From contig JACQRQ010000062.1 in the NCBI GenBank assembly GCA_016206405.1, positions 1 to 5,086 of the forward strand: 5,086 nt of DNA. Direction: 5' to 3'. The notes below the pieces were generated by a model. That model was not told the origin of the DNA, ran no database searches, and saw only the letters and a program-made list of their open reading frames with translations. Numbering within the stretch: the stretch's first letter is position 1; the number at the start of each line of letters is the position of its first letter. Below, in pieces: positions 1 through 4,761 of this stretch. Position numbers and translations under genes: made by a program. This DNA is from Elusimicrobiota bacterium. Lineage in GTDB: Bacteria > Elusimicrobiota > Elusimicrobia > O2-12-FULL-59-9.

Positions 1-62
1 ACCTAGGAGGGCGTGGGACTTCCGGTCCTTCGCGGGGCTTGGGATAATTTGCCTCCGGGCGC
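1..62. other. Upstream non-coding edge, no gene recognised
   Basis: This GC-rich stretch before the first promoter shows no reading frame with a convincing start or family resemblance. The frame of the downstream gene is closed by TGA at 64-66, so the peptidase does not extend into it. It may contain the end or leader of a neighbour outside the window, but nothing here can be assigned. Confidence 0.4.
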
Positions 63-92
63 TTGACGGGGGAGGGACGAAGGCGCTATTCT
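63..92 (+). promoter_or_regulatory. Putative sigma-70 promoter just before the M20 gene
   Basis: TTGACG (63-68) matches the -35 consensus at 5 of 6 positions. After 18 nt comes TATTCT (87-92), which matches the -10 consensus at 4 of 6. Transcription would start near 99-100, on or next to the ATG at 100. That agrees with the lack of a well-placed Shine-Dalgarno: the only purine-rich run (70-76, 79-83) lies 17 nt or more upstream of the ATG. The -10 match is weak, so this is tentative. Confidence 0.35.
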
Positions 93-99
93 TTCTTCG

Positions 100-2283
100 A
101 TGGGCGACCTGCTCTCTGTTTGCGATTCGCGCTTCCGCCGTTCGGTCGAGGACTTGAAGACCTTGGTGCGGATTCCAAGCGTCAGCTTCCCGGGCTTTGA
201 CGCGGGGGAGGTGCGGCGTTCCGCCACGGCCGTAGCAAGACTCCTTAAGGCGCGCGGCCTGCAAAACGTCCGAATCCTCACTCTGCCCGGGGCGCACCCC
301 TATGTCTATGGCGAGCGGCTCGGCGTCAAGGACGCGCCTACACTCCTCCTTTACGCCCATCACGACGTCCAACCCCCGGGCCGCGCGGAACTATGGAAGT
401 CTCCCGCCTTTGATCCGGCGGAGAGATCCGGCCGTCTCTGGGGCCGCGGGTCCGCGGACGACAAGGCGGGGGTGGTTGTCCACACCTCGGCGGTGTCGGC
501 ATGGATCGAAGCCGAGGGCCGCCTGCCGCTCAACGTGAAGTTGATCGTGGAAGGCGAGGAGGAAATCGGCTCGACCCACCTCGACGCTTTCTTGCGGAAA
601 TACAAGCGGCTTCTTCAGGCTGACGCGATGGTGTTGACCGACACTGGAAATTTTGACGCGGGCATTCCGAGCCTGACCACGACCCTGCGCGGCTCGGTGG
701 GGGTCGACGTGACGGTGAGGACGTCGAACCATCCCCTGCATTCGGGAATGTGGGGCGGCCCCCTCCCCGACCCGGTGCAAGCGCTGGCGAAAATGATCGC
801 CTCGTTGACGGACGAGTCGGGGCGAATCGCCGTCAAGGGGCTGGCGGACGGCATCCGGCCGATGAGCCGGGCCGAGGCGGCCAACCTGGGCTCCCTGCGC
901 TGCACGGAGCGCGATTATCGCCGGCAGTCCGGCGTTTTGAGCGGCGTCGAGCTTATCGGCGGGAAGGCTCCGCCCATACTAAAAATGTGGCGGCTGCCCT
1001 CGATCGCGGTGAACGCCATCCAAGCCAGTTCCCGGAAGGACTGCGCCAATATCGTCAACGAATCGGCTTGGTGCCGGGTGGGCGCGCGCATCGTGCCCGG
1101 GCAAAACCCGCAGAGGACTTTGCGGCTGCTCAAGCGGCACCTGCTGCGAGCCGTTCCCTGGGGAGCGCGGGTCGAATTTTCAAAGGAGATCGCGGGTCCC
1201 GCCTGGTCCACCGACACGCGGCACCCCGCCTTCGCGGCCGCGCGGCGCGCCCTGGCGGCGGGGTACGGACGTGAAGCGGTTTTTATCGGCTGCGGCGGCT
1301 CCATCCCCTTCGTTGGCCCGTTTGCAAAGGCTCTGGGCGGGGCCCCGGCGCTCCTCATCGGAGTCGAAGATCCGCGCTCCAACCCCCACTCGGAAAACGA
1401 AAGCCTGCACCTCGGCGACTTTCGAAAGGCGATTCGCGGGGCGGCCCTTCTTTACCGCGAGCTCGCCGGCGTCAAGGGTCTATTGCGAAAAATAGGCATG
1501 CTGTTGGCCTTGACTCCGATGCTGGCCGCTCCGGTCCGGGCCGGAGGCCCGCTTTCAGCGGGCGCCATGGATGCGCCGACCCCCGGAGCGCAAATGCAAA
1601 TCGCCGACATAGAGACCGCCGCGTATAGCCGGGGAAATGAGGAAGTTTACCGCGAAATTTTGGGCTGGCAAACTGAGGGAGTCGGGCTGGGCGAGATTTT
1701 CCAGCGGTTGTGCGCGCGGCGTCTTGGCTCCTCGCCCAATGCCGATGACGCGCTCAAAGAAACGTTCGGCGGACTCGTGCTGTGGACGAAAAGAGGGGGG
1801 AAGCCGGTCTTTCAGGGGCGGCAGGATTTGGCCCTTCACTTCATCTACGGCGGCTGGCTGAGCGCGGTTTGGGGAGCGCCGATCGCCGAGGCCGTGGCCT
1901 ACGACAAGGAACTCAAAGATTCTCAAACCAGGGGCAATGCCTTTGATTTAGACGACTTATCCGCGAGTATTTTTGGGGCGCGATGGGTCAGCCGGGCCCG
2001 CCAAAAGGATGCCGGGAGTTGGCTCGCGAAGTGGGCTTCGGGAGCCAGGAAGATCGAGAATCTGGAAGCTCTTCGTTTCGGCAAACTTTCCGCCGGGCGC
2101 TTGCCCGGCCGCGAGAATCTCAGCAAAGTTTCCGTTTGGGTGAAAAAGGCTCTCGACACTCAGGACCGTGTTGATCTCAGCGGGCTTTTGTCTCCGAACG
2201 GGAGAATAGACCCCGCCGCCATGCCGCTCTCCCTCGATAACGTCTCCGACCTGCAGCGCTTTTTTGACGGCGCGTCGCGCTAA
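100..2283 (+). CDS. M20-family metallopeptidase fused to an exported protein of unknown function
   Basis: Residues 1-460 form a complete M20 (ArgE/DapE/ACY1/CPG2) dipeptidase-type enzyme, expected to hydrolyse amide bonds of dipeptides or N-acyl amino acids with two metal ions. Visible motifs are YAHHDVQPP (ligand H87), GRGSADDKAG (bridging D120), EGEEEIGS (general base E154, ligand E155), VLTDTGNFD (D181) and NPHSENE (H430). The dimerisation/lid domain, about residues 192-375, contains NHPLHSGMWGG (208-220). ATG 100 is the only start consistent with the family N-terminus; an in-frame stop lies at 64-66. Family members normally end soon after the HSENE motif, at about 450-470 aa. This frame instead runs on for about 265 residues, beginning with a signal-peptide-like segment (462-482) and a domain I do not recognise. 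The M20 assignment is firm; the exact substrate is unknown, and the C-terminal extension may be a separate gene joined by loss of a stop. Confidence 0.88.
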   Translation: MGDLLSVCDSRFRRSVEDLKTLVRIPSVSFPGFDAGEVRRSATAVARLLKARGLQNVRILTLPGAHPYVYGERLGVKDAPTLLLYAHHDVQPPGRAELWKSPAFDPAERSGRLWGRGSADDKAGVVVHTSAVSAWIEAEGRLPLNVKLIVEGEEEIGSTHLDAFLRKYKRLLQADAMVLTDTGNFDAGIPSLTTTLRGSVGVDVTVRTSNHPLHSGMWGGPLPDPVQALAKMIASLTDESGRIAVKGLADGIRPMSRAEAANLGSLRCTERDYRRQSGVLSGVELIGGKAPPILKMWRLPSIAVNAIQASSRKDCANIVNESAWCRVGARIVPGQNPQRTLRLLKRHLLRAVPWGARVEFSKEIAGPAWSTDTRHPAFAAARRALAAGYGREAVFIGCGGSIPFVGPFAKALGGAPALLIGVEDPRSNPHSENESLHLGDFRKAIRGAALLYRELAGVKGLLRKIGMLLALTPMLAAPVRAGGPLSAGAMDAPTPGAQMQIADIETAAYSRGNEEVYREILGWQTEGVGLGEIFQRLCARRLGSSPNADDALKETFGGLVLWTKRGGKPVFQGRQDLALHFIYGGWLSAVWGAPIAEAVAYDKELKDSQTRGNAFDLDDLSASIFGARWVSRARQKDAGSWLAKWASGARKIENLEALRFGKLSAGRLPGRENLSKVSVWVKKALDTQDRVDLSGLLSPNGRIDPAAMPLSLDNVSDLQRFFDGASR
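1483..2283 (+). other. Possible independently started exported protein inside the M20 frame
   Basis: TTG at 1483 opens a sequence reading MRKIGMLLALTPMLAAPVRA if used as a start: positive n-region, hydrophobic core, and V-R-A before GG as a signal peptidase I site. AAGGG at 1474-1478 lies 4 nt upstream as a possible ribosome site; ATG 1498 is an alternative start with a worse leader. The mature part would be about 245 aa. Its recognisable pattern is DLALHF (576-581 of the long frame), KELKD (603-607) and FDLDDLSASIFGA (615-627). This H..G, KE..D, D..A...GA spacing loosely recalls YfiM/DUF2279-type periplasmic lipoproteins, but that is a memory-based resemblance. The region is in the same frame as the peptidase with no stop between, so peptidase translation must read through it. 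Function unknown. Confidence 0.45.
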
Positions 2284-2298
2284 AACCTCGCTTTTTTT
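2270..2298 (+). terminator. Weak terminator candidate after the M20 frame
   Basis: GCGC (2270-2273) and GCGC (2277-2280) can form a short GC stem with a 3-nt loop overlapping the end of the coding frame. A run of seven T lies at 2292-2298. The stem is only 4 bp and sits 11 nt from the T-run, so it is a poor intrinsic terminator and is listed with low confidence. Confidence 0.2.
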
Positions 2299-2309
2299 CG
2301 CAGCTTCCG

Positions 2310-2337
2310 GGAACTTTCCTCCGGCCGGCGTGTCTAA
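2310..2337 (+). promoter_or_regulatory. ECF/sigma-E-type promoter
   Basis: GGAACTT at 2310-2316 is a full match to the -35 element used by RpoE-like ECF sigma factors. TCTAA at 2333-2337, within GTCTAA, matches the -10 element. The spacer is exactly 16 nt. It faces right, toward the secreted-protein and ECF-sigma genes at 4151 and 4762. ECF operons are commonly autoregulated through this kind of promoter, so it may be their original promoter, now cut off by the insertion element. What is directly downstream today is only a hairpin and the IS right end. Confidence 0.55.
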
Positions 2338-2367
2338 CGACGGGAAGGGGCTAAAGCCCCTAGTCGT
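2337..2367. repeat. REP-like palindrome beside the IS junction
   Basis: An outer arm ACGAC (2337-2341) pairs with GTCGT (2363-2367), and an inner arm GGGGC (2347-2351) pairs with GCCCC (2356-2360) around a TAAA loop. The two stems are separated by an asymmetric internal loop. Size and shape are like bacterial REP elements, which are known preferred targets of several IS110-family elements. It abuts the proposed IS end at 2370. Whether it is repeated elsewhere in the genome cannot be seen here. Confidence 0.45.
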
Positions 2368-2370
2368 GCG

Positions 2371-2475
2371 GTAAAATGTCAAGTCCATGAGAGAAACAAA
2401 AGACCTTCTCAAGCTGGCAAGAAAAACAGCGACTTGACTGCTTAAGTTTTGACGTCTGCTCTTTGACATCGAAGT
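2371..2475 (-). other. IS110 right-end non-coding segment
   Basis: This is the AT-richer stretch between the transposase stop and the proposed right end. It contains a perfect 8-nt inverted repeat, GTCAAGTC (2378-2385) and GACTTGAC (2431-2438), and several further TTGAC/GTCAA copies, including TTTTGACGTC near 2453 and CTTTGACATC near 2461. I see no gene in it. The outermost TTGACA (minus strand, 2382-2377) is the candidate -35 box of the circle-junction promoter. Confidence 0.45.
2377..2382 (-). promoter_or_regulatory. Candidate outward -35 box in the IS right end
   Basis: The minus strand reads TTGACA here, a perfect -35 hexamer, seven nt before the proposed right end at 2370. In the linear insert it points out into the host flank toward the M20 gene. 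In a circularised IS110 intermediate it would pair with TACAAT of the left end (3988-3983) at 17-nt spacing (7 nt from the right end plus 10 nt from the left end). Confidence 0.45.
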
Positions 2476-3720
2476 CTAACTGGCCGCGGCGGACTGGAAG
2501 CGCCGGGCTGGATCGTAAAGCTGATTCTGCGAGAGCAACGCATGAATCAGCCGCACCAGCTTGCGGGCAGTTAGGACCAAGGCACGTTTATGCTTATGGG
2601 TTTTCACCTCCTGGTACTTCTTCTGATAGTAGGCACGATACTCCTCGTTGTGCACCCGCAACGAGTTGGCGGCCTCGACGAGGTAGTAGCGGAGGTAGCG
2701 ATCCGCGGAACGGATCAGGCGTTTATCCTCCGCCTCGAACTCCCCGGATTGACTTCTCGGCCAGACCAGGCCCGCCATCTTGGCGAGGGCGTCATCCGAC
2801 GGGAAACGTCGTATGTTGCCGATGGAGGCCGAGATGCCCGAGGCATAGACGGGACCGATGCCTGGGACCGAGAGCAAGGGATTCATGAAGCCCTTGCCCG
2901 CATCCGCGATGGCGGCGTCGATCTCTTTGATCGAAGCCTTCAGCGCCTGCATGTTGCGCAGGATGCTGGCCAAGATGAGCTGGACGGACTTGCCCAGCTC
3001 GGGACGGATGCGGTAGGACTCTCGGGCCGCCTGTTGAACGGCTTCGGCCAGGGCCTTGGGATCCGGGGAACGATTTTTACCGGCCTTCGCGATGAAGAGC
3101 GCAAGCTCGTCGAGCGACATGCCAATGAGTTCGTCGGGCGTGAACTCGGTGAGAACGGATTTGGCGGTAGCACCCAGCTGCATGGGTTTGTTCTGGACCC
3201 AGCCTGGGAACTTGAGGAACAGATGTGAGACGAAGTACTGCGTTTCGCGCTGGAGGGTTCGCACGACGTGGTAGCGGTAGCGAACCAGGCGCTTGAGCGG
3301 GAGGTAGGGAGCTTGACCCTCGTAAGGTTCGGGCAGCCGGCCGAAGCGGAGAAATTCCGCGATCACTTCGGCGTCGACCAGGTCGGTTTTGTCCTTCTCG
3401 GGGAAAGCCCCTTTGAAGTCATGCACACGCTTGGCGTTGATCATGTAGACCAACGGCCGCCAGTGCCCAAGTTCGAGCGTGGCGGTGAAATACTCCGCCA
3501 GATGGAAGCCGTAGTGGCTGGTGGCTTCCATCCCGATGCGAACGTGCTCGAAGCCTCCGGCCTTAAGCAAGGCCAGGAGACGTTGTTCGAGCTCTTGGGC
3601 GCCGGGCAGCGTATTGGGGACCTCGAAGGGTTTTCCCAGACGGACACCGGACTGATCGACGAAGGTCACCGCGGCTTTGCGAAGGCTGACGTCGATTCCA
3701 ACATTGATGATTTTGGACAT
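2476..3720 (-). CDS. IS110-family transposase (DEDD RuvC-like recombinase with Transposase_20 domain)
   Basis: This 414-aa protein is the RNA-guided recombinase of an IS110 element. The N-terminal RuvC-like domain shows the four acidic residues of the family: D10 (NVGIDVS), E65 (IGMEATSHYG), D113 and D116 (KTDLVDAE, the usual D-x-x-D). A mostly helical linker follows. The C-terminal Transposase_20 domain starts at about residue 280 with LLSVPGIGP and carries AGLVWPRSQSGEF, in which S325 is the expected nucleophilic serine. The start is ATG 3720: GGGGG lies about 8 nt upstream, and homology begins exactly at MSKIINVGIDVS. The frame stays open upstream to an ATG at 3903, but those 61 codons cross the structured left end and look nothing like the family. 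No frameshift or internal stop is visible, so the enzyme looks intact. One deviation is that the usual lysine/glycine stretch after the serine reads KRLIRSADRYLR. Confidence 0.93.
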   Translation of the reverse strand: MSKIINVGIDVSLRKAAVTFVDQSGVRLGKPFEVPNTLPGAQELEQRLLALLKAGGFEHVRIGMEATSHYGFHLAEYFTATLELGHWRPLVYMINAKRVHDFKGAFPEKDKTDLVDAEVIAEFLRFGRLPEPYEGQAPYLPLKRLVRYRYHVVRTLQRETQYFVSHLFLKFPGWVQNKPMQLGATAKSVLTEFTPDELIGMSLDELALFIAKAGKNRSPDPKALAEAVQQAARESYRIRPELGKSVQLILASILRNMQALKASIKEIDAAIADAGKGFMNPLLSVPGIGPVYASGISASIGNIRRFPSDDALAKMAGLVWPRSQSGEFEAEDKRLIRSADRYLRYYLVEAANSLRVHNEEYRAYYQKKYQEVKTHKHKRALVLTARKLVRLIHALLSQNQLYDPARRFQSAAAS

Positions 3721-3728
3721 GGTATTCA

Positions 3729-3740
3729 CCCCCTGTGGGG
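3729..3740 (-). promoter_or_regulatory. Ribosome-site hairpin of the transposase
   Basis: On the minus-strand transcript, CCCC-ACA-GGGG (3740-3730) forms a tight GC hairpin whose 3' arm is the Shine-Dalgarno of the transposase (GGGGG, 3733-3729, ending 8 nt before ATG 3720). Folding would hide the ribosome site. This suggests limited translation of the transposase, a common safeguard in insertion sequences. Structure is seen in the sequence; the regulatory effect is inferred. Confidence 0.5.
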
Positions 3741-3750
3741 CTTTCAGATT

Positions 3751-3976
3751 GAGGACACCGGGATTCCGAGGGAGGTCTTCGCCATGCAACCTCGTATGGC
3801 TATGAGCAGTCGAGTGGCGCAGCCTGGGTGCACCGCGACCAGTCGTCGCGGAAGGTGCGGCTCGCTGCAGCGTGCGCGTCAGCATGTTAAGCGAAGCTCC
3901 CAAGGTCGCAGACTTGGTGAAGCGGTCATGCCGCTAGGAGGAACTGCGGTGTCCTCCCAATGCCCTCGAAGCCTTG
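3751..3976 (-). ncRNA. Candidate IS110 bridge RNA
   Basis: In IS110-subgroup elements the non-coding left end, upstream of the transposase on the same strand, encodes a bridge RNA with target- and donor-binding loops. This region fits in place, strand and size. It is dense in stems (plus coordinates): 3937-3942/3952-3957 GGAGGA/TCCTCC; 3921-3925/3931-3935 AGCGG/CCGCT; 3900-3904/3913-3917 CCAAG/CTTGG; 3833-3839/3845-3851 CCGCGAC/GTCGCGG; 3781-3785/3796-3800 GCCAT/ATGGC. The 3' part carries 11 nt complementary to the left-end tip (possible donor guide). A further 10-nt pairing, 3751-3760 with 3947-3956, could close the whole RNA. The 5' end is estimated from the -10 box at 3988-3983. Boundaries and loop assignments are inference. 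Confidence 0.5.
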
Positions 3977-3999
3977 AAGGACATTGTACGGAATCCCGG
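3758..3999. repeat. Long-range inverted repeat in the IS left end
   Basis: CCGGGATTCCG at 3758-3768 and its perfect reverse complement CGGAATCCCGG at 3989-3999 are separated by 220 nt. Allowing one inserted base, the match extends through GGAC on the outer side (3753-3768 against 3989-4003). The overlapping segment GAGGACACCG (3751-3760) is also perfectly complementary to CGGTGTCCTC at 3947-3956. One 18-nt segment can therefore pair with two different partners. On the transcript the order is A, B, A', B', so the two pairings cross or compete. Confidence 0.75.
3983..3988 (-). promoter_or_regulatory. Candidate -10 box in the IS left end
   Basis: The minus strand reads TACAAT (3988-3983), five of six matches to TATAAT, about 10 nt inside the proposed left end. 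In the integrated element there is no good -35 at the right distance (the flank has TTGGAC at 4005-4000, too close). It would become a complete promoter when joined to the right-end TTGACA in a circle, driving the bridge RNA and transposase. Confidence 0.45.
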
Positions 4000-4023
4000 G
4001 TCCAAGATCGAACGTCAATGGAG

Positions 4024-4051
4024 TTATCCACTTTATCCACAGTCATTCACA
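4024..4051 (+). promoter_or_regulatory. Cluster of three DnaA-box-like 9-mers
   Basis: TTATCCACA at 4033-4041 is a perfect match to the E. coli DnaA-box consensus. It is directly preceded by TTATCCACT (4024-4032, 8 of 9) and followed after one base by TCATTCACA (4043-4051, 7 of 9). All three are in the same orientation at 9-10 nt steps. Possible roles are DnaA control of the downstream operon, a DnaA-titrating site or part of an origin. No dnaA, dnaN or repA gene is present in the window. Confidence 0.4.
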
Positions 4052-4078
4052 GAAAAAGAAAAGAAGCAAAAGAAAAAG
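4052..4078 (+). repeat. Homopurine mirror repeat
   Basis: GAAAAAGAAAA (4052-4062) and AAAAGAAAAAG (4068-4078) are perfect mirror images around a 5-nt centre (GAAGC). Only one base of the 27 is not a purine. Such homopurine mirror repeats can form intramolecular triplex (H-DNA) or melt easily. It directly follows the DnaA-like boxes and precedes the operon start by about 70 nt. Positions 4079-4137 between it and the ribosome site hold nothing else I can identify with confidence. Confidence 0.6.
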
Positions 4079-4150
4079 AGGAACGGCCGACGATTCTCCT
4101 TCGAGAGAGTCAAACGGCTACAACGACATAGTATACGAGGGAGGAATGTC

Positions 4151-4732
4151 ATGAGAACGCTGATGGTGCGGGTGATATTGTGCGCGGCGCTGGTCGTTGG
4201 GATATGGCGCGCTTGGGCTGAGGAGGACTCGGGACCGGTGCGGGAACTGCCGGCAGGAACTGAAATGGCGGACGGAACGGTAGCGGGGGAGGTGCAGGCG
4301 CTCAACTATTTCAAGACCAAGGAGCCCGAACTATACAAAAAGCTCCGCGACTTGGAGCCGGAAACGATGCGGCGGATATATGGGAAATACTTCATGTGGT
4401 TCCAGCGCGTAGGCAACTATCGGAAACAACAAAAGCGTGAGATGATTCGGCAGATCAAGGATGATTTGCAGATTCATGACTTGTACGACGAACTTCGCAA
4501 GACACAGAATGCCGCCGCCAAGGCAGAACTGAAAGCCAAAATGAAGAAAAGCGTGGAGGACCTATTCGACTCGGACCTATGGCTTTTGGAATATCAGTTG
4601 GAAGGACAGAAGCAGAGTCTAGATGAGATCAAACGGGAAGTCGAACAAATGGCCCAGCGCATCTCAGAACGCCGTAAAAGTAAGACCGAGGTTATAGAGC
4701 GCCGGATGAAGGAACTGACCAAGCAGGACTAG
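4151..4732 (+). CDS. Small secreted, charged helical protein of unknown function
   Basis: This 193-aa protein is not a family I recognise. Residues 1-23 form a Sec signal peptide: R2 and R7, a hydrophobic core VILCAALVVGI (8-18), and A21-W22-A23 before E24 as a signal peptidase I site. There is no lipobox. The mature part of about 170 aa is very rich in K, R and E and looks almost wholly helical. It contains a segment with aromatic residues (Y77, Y80, F81, W83, F84) and a C-terminal stretch of coiled-coil character from about residue 100. Start ATG 4151 has a strong ribosome site (AGGGAGG, 4138-4144, 6 nt spacing). The frame is open upstream to 3974, but that part overlaps the IS end and would bury the signal peptide. 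It sits 29 nt before an ECF sigma gene, so a periplasmic sensor or effector role tied to that sigma is a reasonable guess. A Spy/ZraP-like chaperone is an alternative without direct support. Confidence 0.85.
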   Translation: MRTLMVRVILCAALVVGIWRAWAEEDSGPVRELPAGTEMADGTVAGEVQALNYFKTKEPELYKKLRDLEPETMRRIYGKYFMWFQRVGNYRKQQKREMIRQIKDDLQIHDLYDELRKTQNAAAKAELKAKMKKSVEDLFDSDLWLLEYQLEGQKQSLDEIKREVEQMAQRISERRKSKTEVIERRMKELTKQD

Positions 4733-4761
4733 CGTCGAGGCCAGACGCCGCCAGGGACATC

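Larger units (their letters stand above)
2370..4001 (-). mobile_element. IS110-family insertion sequence, apparently complete
   Basis: The element is defined by a full-length IS110-type transposase on the minus strand plus non-coding flanks of about 105 nt (right end, 2371-2475) and 280 nt (left end, 3721-4001). A long non-coding stretch upstream of the transposase is typical of the IS110 subgroup, where it encodes the bridge RNA. The ends are inferred: minus-strand ACC occurs at both proposed junctions (4001-3999 and 2372-2370). Circularising there would place TTGACA of the right end 17 nt from TACAAT of the left end. No terminal inverted repeats or target duplications are expected for this family. 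Length about 1.63 kb. Presence of the element is secure; the end positions are uncertain. Confidence 0.7.

Noticed and set aside
391..1382. Minus-strand and alternate-frame open frames over the M20 gene
   Set aside because: Compositional shadows: Arg/Pro/Ala-rich, no family features, fully inside a gene with clear catalytic motifs.
3863..3872. CGCTGCAGCG palindrome as a regulator operator
   Set aside because: It lies inside the hairpin-rich left end of the IS and is short enough to occur by chance; no regulator gene is linked.
3721..3903. N-terminal extension of the transposase to 475 aa from the ATG at 3903
   Set aside because: The 61 extra residues are low-complexity and basic, span the structured left end, and are unlike IS110 proteins. 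ATG 3720 has a good ribosome site and begins at the conserved MSKIINVGIDVS.
2590..4131. Long plus-strand open frames opposite the transposase (2590-3228, 3268-4131)
   Set aside because: They are antisense shadows of the high-GC transposase gene, with no motifs and no ribosome sites, and the second one crosses the IS boundary.
4106..4137. Sigma-70 promoter directly before the secreted-protein gene (TAGTAT or TATACG near 4129-4137)
   Set aside because: No acceptable -35 hexamer at 16-18 nt, and the -10 candidates would start transcription on or past the ribosome site.
3974..4150. Upstream extension of the secreted protein to 252 aa
   Set aside because: It would start inside the IS left end, translate the DnaA-box and purine tracts into lysine-rich nonsense, and bury a clear signal peptide. 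ATG 4151 has a strong Shine-Dalgarno.
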